A DNA stretch of 36,276 bases from Bacillus sp. (in: firmicutes). Its GTDB lineage: Bacteria; Bacillota; Bacilli; Bacillales; Bacillaceae. The position numbers and the translations under genes are program-made. The notes below the pieces were generated by a model. That model was given only the letters and a program-made list of their open reading frames with translations. It was not told the DNA's origin and did no database searches. Shown piece by piece: positions 26,286 to 33,759 of the stretch (position 1 is its first letter; each line of letters begins with the position of its first letter). Where the stretch lies: assembly GCA_031180805.1 (NCBI GenBank), contig JAPSLL010000042.1, positions 1 to 36,276 on the forward strand, in the 5' to 3' direction.

Positions 26286-26346
26286 AATTCACATATTATA
26301 GAGATTATCTACTCCTTAATTTGATACTCTCTATAATATGTGAATT
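26286..26346 (+). repeat. Long inverted repeat upstream of the cold-shock gene
   Basis: Two perfect 19-base arms (26286-26304 and 26328-26346, AATTCACATATTATAGAGA and its complement) enclose 23 bases in which TATC/GATA extend the stem. TTTTTATTT follows, so it can act as a terminator; a TATAAT (26283-26288) overlaps the left arm. Confidence 0.8.
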
Positions 26347-26404
26347 TTTATTTACCGGAGTAAATATAGAGTAACATATTAAAAAATCTTTGGAGGTTTC
26401 TCTC

Positions 26405-26608
26405 ATGAAAACAACTGGTACTGTAAAATGGTTTAATTCAGAAAAAGGTTTCGGATTTATCGAAGTTGCAGAAGGAAACGATGTATTCGTTCACTTCAGT
26501 GCTATTACTGGTGAAGGTTTTAAAACATTAGAAGAAGGACAAAAAGTAGAATTCAACATTGTTGAAGGTAACCGTGGTCCTCAAGCTGAAGACGTTGTAA
26601 AATTATAA
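26405..26608 (+). CDS. Cold-shock protein (CspA/CspB family)
   Basis: 67 residues, a single cold-shock domain. [17 protein letters not shown] holds RNP1 and [10 protein letters not shown] holds RNP2. It binds single-stranded RNA and DNA and acts as an RNA chaperone. ATG 26405 is 8 bases after TGGAGG; an in-frame TTG at 26390 lies upstream of that site and is rejected. The leader after the big inverted repeat is short for a cold-induced csp gene. A strong terminator follows. The paralogue (B, C or D) cannot be named. Confidence 0.95.
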   Translation: MKTTGTVKWFNSEKGFGFIEVAEGNDVFVHFSAITGEGFKTLEEGQKVEFNIVEGNRGPQAEDVVKL

Positions 26609-26624
26609 TAATAAGCATATTGGT

Positions 26625-26656
26625 GGCTGACAAAATTTATTTTGTCAGCCTTTTTA
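26625..26656 (+). terminator. Terminator after the cold-shock gene
   Basis: GGCTGACAAAA-TTTA-TTTTGTCAGCC, a perfect 11-bp stem followed by TTTTT. Confidence 0.93.
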
Positions 26657-26704
26657 ATTTGTTGAAACTATATAACAAGTTTGCTCGCAGCTATGCTTGT
26701 TCAC

Positions 26705-26728
26705 TTTCTATGCGATGACATAGAAAGC
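26705..26728. other. Perfect hairpin, role unknown
   Basis: CTTTCTATG-CGATGA-CATAGAAAG, a 9-bp stem with no T tract on either strand, between two convergent genes. Confidence 0.4.
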
Positions 26729-26801
26729 GGTTTTAAACAGAAGTTTCTTGTAAACTTTTCAAATCTATACTTGCTCTTTATTGCGGTCGGATGTAAAGAA
26801 A

Positions 26802-27101
26802 TCAATCCGCATCTACATACTCATTAATAAGTTGTTGGCAATATACATCGATAACCTTTTCTTCATCATCATCTAATGCGAAGTCTAATACTTGTTCGGT
26901 TTTCTTTTCGATAAAATCATATTGGACAATTTTAGATTGAGCTTCGTCAACAGCATAGATGAGTTTTATCATAACTCCATTTTCGCTATATAGTTCATCA
27001 TCTTCTTCAATATCTAACGTAAGGAAAATTTCAAATCGTTCCCCTGATAAGATACCAAATGGATCTTCTAACTTTTCAATTGTTGCATCAATAATTTCCA
27101 T
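26802..27101 (-). CDS. Acidic protein, DUF6509-like
   Basis: 99 residues, strongly acidic (LDIEEDDELYSE, ALDDDEEKVIDVYCQQLINEY). The opening IEKLEDPFGILSGERFEIFL resembles a small Bacillaceae family I recall as DUF6509; the number is from memory. Function unknown, probably cytosolic. ATG 27101 is preferred because GAGGGAG precedes it; an in-frame ATG at 27128 lies above that site. It is convergent with the cold-shock gene. Confidence 0.78.
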   Translation of the reverse strand: MEIIDATIEKLEDPFGILSGERFEIFLTLDIEEDDELYSENGVMIKLIYAVDEAQSKIVQYDFIEKKTEQVLDFALDDDEEKVIDVYCQQLINEYVDAD

Positions 27102-27252
27102 ATTTGCTCCCTCATTTCTTATGTACATTACATATTATCCTTTTAACAGTATGCCTTTTTCAATAGCTAATTAAAAAAATTGAACGATTTTATTTGAGAT
27201 TTAAGCATACATTGCCCTGTAAATACTTTGGACAAATTATTCTTGGAGGTAA

Positions 27253-27530
27253 TTCAATAACTATTATAGTCTTTTAAAGGAGGGCAAGCCAAATTTTTGA
27301 GTAGGTTTATTATATGAAATTGCTAATAAAGCAGGACAAAATTACTATAGTATCCCGATATGGGCAGTTAATTTGCTAATGGGCCATGTCTAAAAAATGT
27401 TAGTATCTTACAAAATGAAATGGATTTATTGAATGGAACGGAAAAATATGGTGATTAGAAAGAAAAAATATTACAATTCGCTCAATGTATGTTAGAAAAT
27501 CTAACGTACTATTTTCAGAATTTTAGTTAA
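27253..27530 (+). pseudogene. Decayed gene remnant, unknown family
   Basis: One frame reads FNNYYSLLKEGKPNF, stop (TGA 27298), VGLLYEIANKAGQ...NLLMGHV, stop (27391). After a frame change near 27387 it continues LKNVSILQNEMDLLNG, stop (TAG 27450), KEKILQFAQCMLENL to TAA 27528. The peptide-like composition broken by single stops and a shift suggests an inactivated gene. I do not recognise the family. Confidence 0.45.
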
Positions 27531-27535
27531 ACTAG

Positions 27536-27597
27536 TTGACACTTTAGAATTATCGTATAGAATAGTAAATAAGAACAAGATGTTATATTTCCTTACA
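27536..27597 (+). promoter_or_regulatory. amtB promoter with GlnR/TnrA-type box
   Basis: TTGACA (27536-27541), 16 bp, TAGAAT (27558-27563) is a good sigma-A promoter. TGTTA-TATTTCC-TTACA (27581-27597) matches the GlnR/TnrA consensus TGTNA-N7-TNACA at all fixed positions. It sits just downstream of the predicted start (about 27570), a place that suits repression rather than activation. A 7-of-8 match, TGTTAGAAAATCTAACG, lies at 27490-27506. Confidence 0.65.
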
Positions 27598-27633
27598 TCT
27601 TATGATAGTAATAATTACAGAGGAGGAAGTAAA

Positions 27634-28899
27634 ATGGATGCTACTTTTTTAATGAATAGCCTTTGGGTTATGTTAGGTGCAATCTTAGTTATTTTTATGC
27701 AAGGTGGATTTATTTTACTAGAGGCTGGTTCAACAAGAATGAAAAACGCAGGACATATCGCTGGTAAAACAATTTTTACATTCGGTCTTGCATCATTAGT
27801 GTTTTGGGCAGTTGGCTACGGCTTTATATTTGGAAGTAATGGTAATTTTTTTGTCGGCGTATCTGATTTCTTTTATTCGGGTGGCCAGGCGGACGGAATG
27901 GCATTATCAACATCAGTATTCTTCCTATTCCAATTAGCGTTTGCAGGAATTTCGATTACGATTGCATTAGGTGGTTTTGCAGAACGTGCGAAATTATCAA
28001 TCTATTTAGTGTTCACAGTATTATTTTCAGCGCTCGTTTATCCAGTAGTTGCTCATTGGATTTGGGGTGGCGGCTGGTTAGCGGAACATGGTAAGCAAGA
28101 CTTTGCAGGGTCGACTGTTGTGCATTTAACAGGTGCAATGGCCGCATTTGCTGCTACTATACTATTAAAACCTCGTATTGGAAAATTCAATAAAGATGGT
28201 TCGGCAAATAATATCCAAGGGCATAACCAGGTTTTCACAGCTTTAGGAGTAATTGTGTTATGGATTGGTTGGTTCGGATTTAACGCGGGAAGTACAGTAT
28301 CAGTAGATGATGGTTTCTTCGGATTTGTTGCTCTTAATACGAACTTAGCAGCAGGTGCAGGAGCTGTTGCAGCACTTATTATATCTTGGATGGTTCTAGG
28401 AAAATCAGATATTCCTACAATGCTTAATGGTGCTTTGGCAGGATTAGTTGCAATTACAGCTTCTTGTGCATTCGTTGATACATGGGCTGCTGTAGTTATC
28501 GGTTTCATCGCAGGTATTCTTGTATTCTATAGTGCTAGATTTTTTGAAAAGAGAAAGATTGATGACCCAATCTTCGCATTATCGGTACATGGTGTTGCAG
28601 GTGTATGGGGGACATTATCTACAGGATTCTTCGCTACTCCTGAATTAGCTACAGTTGGGTTACCAGGGTTATTCTACGGTGGTGGATTTACACAATTAGG
28701 TGTTCAATTCATGGGAGTTGCAGCTTCAGCGGCTTATGCATTTGTCGTATCATTTGTTATCTTAGCTGTTTGTAAAAAACTAATGAATGGGTTAAGAGTA
28801 ACAGAAGAGGAAGAAATTATGGGCTTAGACATTAGTGAACATGGAAGCTACGGCTATCCAGAGTTAATAGACAATAAGAAGGAAAATCTAGGTTCATAA
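27634..28899 (+). CDS. amtB: Ammonium transporter (Amt/NrgA family)
   Basis: 421 residues with about 11 membrane segments. MQGGFILLEAGSTRMKNA, HWIWGGGWLAEHG, DFAGSTVVHLTGAMAA, WFGFNAGST and VHGVAGVWGTLSTGFFA are Amt signatures, including the pore histidines. The C-terminal tail GLDISEHGSYGYPE is the segment that contacts PII. It takes up ammonium or ammonia when nitrogen is scarce. ATG 27634 lies 8 bases after AGGAGG. No glnK/nrgB (PII) gene follows, unlike B. subtilis nrgAB. Confidence 0.96.
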   Translation: MDATFLMNSLWVMLGAILVIFMQGGFILLEAGSTRMKNAGHIAGKTIFTFGLASLVFWAVGYGFIFGSNGNFFVGVSDFFYSGGQADGMALSTSVFFLFQLAFAGISITIALGGFAERAKLSIYLVFTVLFSALVYPVVAHWIWGGGWLAEHGKQDFAGSTVVHLTGAMAAFAATILLKPRIGKFNKDGSANNIQGHNQVFTALGVIVLWIGWFGFNAGSTVSVDDGFFGFVALNTNLAAGAGAVAALIISWMVLGKSDIPTMLNGALAGLVAITASCAFVDTWAAVVIGFIAGILVFYSARFFEKRKIDDPIFALSVHGVAGVWGTLSTGFFATPELATVGLPGLFYGGGFTQLGVQFMGVAASAAYAFVVSFVILAVCKKLMNGLRVTEEEEIMGLDISEHGSYGYPELIDNKKENLGS

Positions 28900-28956
28900 T
28901 AAATGTTAACAGGCCCTGGTTTTTTAAATACAGTATAATAAAACCAACTATGAAAA

Positions 28957-28995
28957 GTGGAGTATGCACTAATGCTGCTCCACCTTTCCTTATTT
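28957..28995 (+). terminator. Weak terminator after amtB
   Basis: GTGGAG/CTCCAC with an inner GCA/TGC, then CTTTCCTTATTTT. Read-through into the next gene is possible. Confidence 0.4.
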
Positions 28996-29015
28996 TAAGT
29001 GAGGGAGTGTCTCTC

Positions 29016-30011
29016 ATGTTGAATGAAATTGATTCGTATCATTCATTAAAAAAGTGGAAGGATATCCATATTTTATCTAAAATTCACGATACAACTGCAT
29101 TAAATGAATTCCATGATGAAGTGATGAAGGCAGTATGGAAAATTGCGACAACACACTTTGAAAAATCATTTGGTTCACCTCCTTGTTCGTTTTCTTGGTT
29201 TATAACTGGCAGTGGGGGACGCAAGGAGCAGGGCTTATATAGTGACCAAGATCATGGAATTGTATATTACGATGATACAAAAGAGGCCAAAGATTATTTT
29301 CAAAAACTCGGAATTGAAATTTCAAAAGGTCTCAAGCAACTTGGTTATCCGTATTGTGATGGAAAGATAATGAGCTCAAATCCAATGTGGTGTAAATCTG
29401 TAGAAGGGTGGAAGGAGCAGTTAACTCAATGGATGTTGGATAAAAGCTGGGAATCTATCCGGTATTTACAAATCTTTTACGATTCCCGGACGCTTATTGG
29501 AGATCAAAAGTTCCCAATTGACCTAAAAAAAATGATCTTTCATTTTCATGAGCATGATAACCAACTACTACAGCGTTTTTTAGATAATATTCAATTTTTT
29601 AAACATGCAGTTGGGCCGCTTGGTCAATTATTTGTACAATCTAGCGGGAAATATGAAGGGTGTATTGATTTAAAAAGGACTGCATTTTTACCATATGTCA
29701 ATGCAATTCGATTATTAGCGATCAAGGAAGGAATCGTCGAAACGAGTACAATATCGCGAATCGATGAGTTAAGTAAGAAAGAGGATTATCGTTTATTACT
29801 TGCTGAAGTTAAGGGAAATTTCAAAAAGCTACTTTCATATAGGTTATCGATGTTTTCTTCTGCGGAATCATATGAGGATGTTCATTATTTATCAGTGAAA
29901 AATTTAACGAAATATGAAAAAAGAGAAATTAAGACAATATTAAAGGGTGGAAAAAAGGTTCATCAATTAGCCCAAGCAATAATAGAAAAAGGTGTTTATC
30001 ATGACTTTTGA
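29016..30011 (+). CDS. DUF294-like nucleotidyltransferase
   Basis: 331 residues. GSGGRKEQ (65-72) with SDQDHG (76-81) is the pol-beta/GlnD-type nucleotidyltransferase motif, the two Asp being metal ligands. The C-terminal half (from about 170) looks like the substrate-binding helical domain DUF294_C. The CBS and cyclic-nucleotide domains that precede this module in longer relatives are missing. The target is unknown; GlnD relatives modify PII proteins. ATG 29016 follows GAGGGAG. It overlaps the following exonuclease gene by 11 bases, so the two products probably work together. Confidence 0.82.
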   Translation: MLNEIDSYHSLKKWKDIHILSKIHDTTALNEFHDEVMKAVWKIATTHFEKSFGSPPCSFSWFITGSGGRKEQGLYSDQDHGIVYYDDTKEAKDYFQKLGIEISKGLKQLGYPYCDGKIMSSNPMWCKSVEGWKEQLTQWMLDKSWESIRYLQIFYDSRTLIGDQKFPIDLKKMIFHFHEHDNQLLQRFLDNIQFFKHAVGPLGQLFVQSSGKYEGCIDLKRTAFLPYVNAIRLLAIKEGIVETSTISRIDELSKKEDYRLLLAEVKGNFKKLLSYRLSMFSSAESYEDVHYLSVKNLTKYEKREIKTILKGGKKVHQLAQAIIEKGVYHDF

Positions 30012-30702
30012 TCCATTTTTTTTTATGAAGGGTTTTCCTGGTAGAGCTGGGGCGCAGAGTAGTCAGCATGTTGCTTATTTAAGACAGTTACAGCGTGAAA
30101 TGAGAGTTGAGGAGACCCTTCATATCCCACTTACCCAATTAAATGTAATTGTATTTGATATTGAGACAACTGGTTTTTACCCCGATCAGGGAGACCAGAT
30201 TATTTCAATTGGTGCAGTAAAAGTAAAAGGGGATGAAGTAAAAGAGGAGGAAACCTTTTATTCTCTTATAAAATCCGAAAAAAAATTATCTGATGATATT
30301 AAACAATTAACAGGTTTAAAAGATGAACAATTACAAGAGGCACCTTCGTTGTCAGAGGTTTTATTTCAGTTTTTTCAATTTGCAAAGGACTATACGTTAG
30401 TTGCTCATCATGCAAATCATGAGAAAGTGTTTCTCCAGCATGCTTCATGGAAACTGTATCGAGCTCCATTTAAGCATAGATTAGTTGATATGTCGTTTCT
30501 TTACAAAATTGCCGAGCCTGATGTAAAGCTAATTACACTTGAGGAATGCTGCGAACATAATGGGATTTTACCGTTTGGTCGGCATCATGCATTATATGAT
30601 GCGAAGCTTACTGCAATGCTATGGAGCATTTATGTAAATAAGCTTACACAAATGGGATGTACAACGTTAAAGGATCTCTATGAGCAATTAACAATAAAAT
30701 AA
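30001..30702 (+). CDS. DnaQ-like 3'-5' exonuclease (DEDDh)
   Basis: 233 residues. The exonuclease domain (about 50-225) has motif I, FDIETTGFYP, and motif III, HHALYDAK, with the usual His and Asp. Motif II reads VAHHANHEKVFL where VAHNxxFDxxFL is normal: the catalytic Asp is Glu. An N-terminal 45-residue extension precedes the domain. ATG 30001 follows AAAGGTG, inside the end of the nucleotidyltransferase gene. Related pairs occur in proteobacteria beside acetate permease genes, as I recall; here the pair is beside amtB. Its substrate is unknown. Confidence 0.85.
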   Translation: MTFDPFFFMKGFPGRAGAQSSQHVAYLRQLQREMRVEETLHIPLTQLNVIVFDIETTGFYPDQGDQIISIGAVKVKGDEVKEEETFYSLIKSEKKLSDDIKQLTGLKDEQLQEAPSLSEVLFQFFQFAKDYTLVAHHANHEKVFLQHASWKLYRAPFKHRLVDMSFLYKIAEPDVKLITLEECCEHNGILPFGRHHALYDAKLTAMLWSIYVNKLTQMGCTTLKDLYEQLTIK

Positions 30703-30707
30703 ATTTA

Positions 30708-30758
30708 AAAGAGGTAACGGTTTGGAGTCCATCTTTAACGTTACCTCTTTGTTTTTTT
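30708..30758 (+). terminator. Terminator after the exonuclease gene
   Basis: AAAGAGGTAACG and CGTTACCTCTTT, a perfect 12-bp stem, followed by GTTTTTTT. Confidence 0.92.
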
Positions 30759-30808
30759 GCAATTAGATAAAAAAGTCATCTCTAAAATTCCTGATATTTC
30801 CCGATCTA

Positions 30809-30862
30809 TTTACATAAAATCTACATAATACTACAAAAACCTTTACATTGGCTTTGTATAAT
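30809..30862 (+). promoter_or_regulatory. PhoP box array and promoter of the 5'-nucleotidase
   Basis: TTTACA (30809), TCTACA (30820), ACTACA (30830) and TTTACA (30842) are spaced 11, 10 and 12 bases apart. A consensus -10, TATAAT (30857-30862), follows 9 bases after the last repeat, so the array covers roughly -60 to -22, as at known PhoP-activated promoters of B. subtilis. No -35 hexamer of its own. Confidence 0.8.
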
Positions 30863-30904
30863 TTATATGTAGATTATTAGATAAAAATGGAAGGTGGAAA
30901 CAAG

Positions 30905-33352
30905 GTGAGGAAAGATAATCATGCAAAAAAACGCAAGCTTCTCTATGGAACAATCGCTACCAGTTTAATCGTTAGTATGTTCACATTCGCTCCAAAGACA
31001 AGCACTGTTTTTGCTGAAGAGCAACCTGTCACTATGGATGTTAGACTATTAGAGACTACAGATATTCACGCACATATTATGGACTATGACTATTATGGTG
31101 ATAAACCGAGTACAAGTTTTGGTTTAGTTCGTACTTCTGCTTTACTAAAGCAACGTCAGGCTGAGAAACAAAATACTATTCTAGTTGATAACGGTGATTT
31201 AATTCAAGGGAATCCATTAGGTGAATACGTGTTTAGGCAAGGGTTAGATGAAGGTGAGGTTCATCCGATCATTAAAGCGATGAATCTGCTTGGTTATGAT
31301 GCCGCTACCCTTGGAAATCATGAGTTTAATTACGGATTAGAGTTTTTAGATGAGACAATGGACGATGCCAATTATCCAATTGTTAACGCCAATGTTTTTC
31401 ATGCAAGCAACCAAGATGATTATTATTTTAACCCATATGAGATTGTTGAAAAGGAATTCGTGGATTCCAATGGTAATGTACATAAGGTAAATGTTGGATT
31501 TACTGGGTTTGTACCGCCGCAAATCGATGTGTGGGATAAGAAGCATTTGGAAGGCAAAGTTGTCACGAAGGATATTGTAGAATCTGCAAAAAAAGTTATT
31601 CCTGAAATGAAGGAAAAAGGAGCAGATTTAATCGTTGTTATTGCACACACTGGAGTTGACACTAATGAAGGTGTTACAGGATCTGAAAATGCAGTCTTTG
31701 ATTTAACTAAACAAGTTCCTAATATAGATGCAATCGTTTCTGGGCATCAGCACAATCTGTTTCCTGGAGATGCTAGATTTAATGGCGTTGATGCAATCGA
31801 TAACGTAAAAGGAACTGTTAATGGAGTACCTGTAGTTATGCCTAAAAACTGGGGTAGTCACTTAGGAATCATAGATTTAAAGTTACAACTAACTACCAGT
31901 GTAAATGGTGAAGATGATTGGGAAGTTATTGATTCAAAATCAACAGCTGAGTCAATTTCTACTGTAACCGAACCTAATAAAGAAATGGTTGAAGCAGTGA
32001 AAACGGAACATGAAGCTACTTTAAACTATGTGAGACAAAGTGTTGGCTCAACAACTGCACCTATTAATAGTTTTTTTGCACTAGTTCAGGATGATCCTTC
32101 AATACAAATCGTGACGGACGCACAAAAATGGTATGCTGAGGAAAAATTAATAGGAACTGAATATGAGGGAATGCCACTACTTTCTGTAGGTGCTCCTTTT
32201 AAAGCAGGCGGAAGAAACGGTGCTGAATATTATACAAATATCCCTACTGGTGATTTAGCAATTAAAAATGTAGGAGATTTGTACTTATATGACAATACGG
32301 TACAAATTGTAAAAGTTACAGGAGCAGATGTGAAGGAATGGTTAGAGATGTCTGCTGGACAATTTAATCAAATTGACCCCAACAATAATGAGGAACAAAG
32401 TCTAATCAATAATGAATTTCCAACATTCAATTATGATGTAATAGATGGGGTTACGTACCAAATTGATGTAACAAAGCCTGCAAAATATGATACTAGCGGA
32501 AACGTGATAAATCCTGAATCAGCTCGTATTAAAAATTTAATGTATGATGGGAAACCAATTGATTTAGAACAGGAGTTTTTAGTTGTCACAAATAATTATC
32601 GTGCTTCAGGTGGAGGGAATTTTCCAGGCAACCTTAGCTCAAAAATTATTGCTCAGTATCCAGATGAGAATCGTCAAGCTGTTATGAACTATATTATTGA
32701 AAAAGGACAAGTTAATCCATCAGCAGATAATAACTGGTCAATAGCACCTATTTTAGATGAGGTTTATGTAACTTTTGAATCATCTCCATCGGCAAAAGAA
32801 TTCGCAGATAAATCAGAAAATATAAAGTTTGTAGAAACATTAGAATCAGGATTTAGCAAATATTCACTTGATCTAAGTACTGATGGTGATGGACCAAATG
32901 AAAATCCTGATGGTGAAAAGCCAGGGGACGGCTCAAATGAAAATCCAAATGGTGAAAAGCCAGGAGATGGATCAAATGAAAATCCAAATGGTGAAAAGCC
33001 AGGAGATGGATCAAATGAAAATCCAAATGGTGAAAAGCCAGGAGACGGCTCAAATGAAAATCCAAATGGTGAAAAGCCAGGGGACGGCTCAAATGAAAAT
33101 CCAAATGGTGTAAAACCTGATGATGGAAATGATCAAAAATCAAATGTAGAATATCCAATAAATAATAGTGATAACGGAAATACAAAAGGTAATAGTCCTA
33201 ATACAAACATTGGAAATGGATTTGGCAATAATATATTGCCATCAACTGCAACAAATACTTATAATTACATTGCAATTGGGATCATTTTATTAGCTTGTGG
33301 TGCTGTTTCACTTTTCTTGATAAGAAGAAAACAAAAACAATTTCAATCATAA
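30905..33352 (+). CDS. Cell-wall anchored 5'-nucleotidase / 2',3'-cyclic phosphodiesterase
   Basis: 815 residues. A signal peptide (about 1-38, cleavage near VFAEE) is followed by the metallophosphatase domain: LETTDIHAHI, LVDNGDLIQGNP, TLGNHEFNYG, AHTGVD, SGHQHNLFP. The 5'-nucleotidase C-terminal domain (about 375-600) holds FKAGGRNGAEYYT and NNYRASGGGNFPG. Then come 13-residue repeats (about 663-741), LPSTA at about 778, a hydrophobic segment and RRKQK: a sortase signal of the LPxTA type. It frees phosphate from nucleotides outside the cell. GTG 30905 is 7 bases after AAGGTGG; ATG 30887 lies before that site. It resembles B. subtilis YfkN/YhcR. Confidence 0.92.
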   Translation: MRKDNHAKKRKLLYGTIATSLIVSMFTFAPKTSTVFAEEQPVTMDVRLLETTDIHAHIMDYDYYGDKPSTSFGLVRTSALLKQRQAEKQNTILVDNGDLIQGNPLGEYVFRQGLDEGEVHPIIKAMNLLGYDAATLGNHEFNYGLEFLDETMDDANYPIVNANVFHASNQDDYYFNPYEIVEKEFVDSNGNVHKVNVGFTGFVPPQIDVWDKKHLEGKVVTKDIVESAKKVIPEMKEKGADLIVVIAHTGVDTNEGVTGSENAVFDLTKQVPNIDAIVSGHQHNLFPGDARFNGVDAIDNVKGTVNGVPVVMPKNWGSHLGIIDLKLQLTTSVNGEDDWEVIDSKSTAESISTVTEPNKEMVEAVKTEHEATLNYVRQSVGSTTAPINSFFALVQDDPSIQIVTDAQKWYAEEKLIGTEYEGMPLLSVGAPFKAGGRNGAEYYTNIPTGDLAIKNVGDLYLYDNTVQIVKVTGADVKEWLEMSAGQFNQIDPNNNEEQSLINNEFPTFNYDVIDGVTYQIDVTKPAKYDTSGNVINPESARIKNLMYDGKPIDLEQEFLVVTNNYRASGGGNFPGNLSSKIIAQYPDENRQAVMNYIIEKGQVNPSADNNWSIAPILDEVYVTFESSPSAKEFADKSENIKFVETLESGFSKYSLDLSTDGDGPNENPDGEKPGDGSNENPNGEKPGDGSNENPNGEKPGDGSNENPNGEKPGDGSNENPNGEKPGDGSNENPNGVKPDDGNDQKSNVEYPINNSDNGNTKGNSPNTNIGNGFGNNILPSTATNTYNYIAIGIILLACGAVSLFLIRRKQKQFQS
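32893..33126 (+). repeat. Six tandem 39-bp repeats inside the nucleotidase gene
   Basis: Six in-frame units encode SNENPNGEKPGDG; the first and last are diverged. Inner copies differ mainly at GACGGC versus GATGGA, so they are recent. The repeat forms a polar, Gly/Pro/Asn-rich stalk lifting the enzyme through the cell wall. Confidence 0.95.
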
Positions 33353-33377
33353 TAGAAACTAAAGAAAAGACTTTCTT

Positions 33378-33418
33378 AAAGGCTTTGTCCCAATCATTTT
33401 AGGGACAGGCTTTTTTTA
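33378..33418 (+). terminator. Terminator after the nucleotidase gene
   Basis: TTGTCCC and GGGACAG with G-U extension, followed by CTTTTTTT. Confidence 0.75.
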
Positions 33419-33538
33419 TGTATTGTACGATCTTTTAACGTAATAATTAGTGCAATTACATCTGTTTATCGAATAAAATTTAACCGTTTACATAATTGAA
33501 TTTTTTGAATATATAAATATGCATTTTCAAAATAGAAA

Positions 33539-33564
33539 TAAAGTAGTAATATATTACTACTTTA
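33539..33564. promoter_or_regulatory. 26-bp perfect palindrome, candidate operator
   Basis: TAAAGTAGTAATA joined directly to its complement TATTACTACTTTA, with no loop. A loopless dyad suits a dimeric DNA-binding protein rather than an RNA hairpin. It lies about 195 bases before the chemoreceptor gene. The rest of 33353-33759 is A+T-rich, with no gene and no promoter I can define. Confidence 0.55.
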
Positions 33565-33759
33565 GGATGATTCAAAATTAGTAGAATAGTTAGAAAATAT
33601 ACTATTATTTTGAGTTGAAAGTAAAAAAATATATTATTTATCTTTTTATATAAATAATAAGTAGATTCATGTATTAATCAAGGTTCATCGAAATAAGGAG
33701 TAATAGGTATATTTTCTCTAAAAGATATATCGATTTATAGAAGGGAAGTTAAAATAAGT

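Noticed and set aside
28053-28508. 151-residue antisense frame within amtB
   Set aside because: Same reason: it opposes a strongly conserved gene and has no start signals.
32893-33126. Regular repeats as a possible CRISPR array
   Set aside because: The units are contiguous, without spacers, and encode an in-frame peptide repeat.
32853-33185. Open frames on both strands across the nucleotidase repeats
   Set aside because: They are shadows created by the 39-bp tandem repeat of the real gene.
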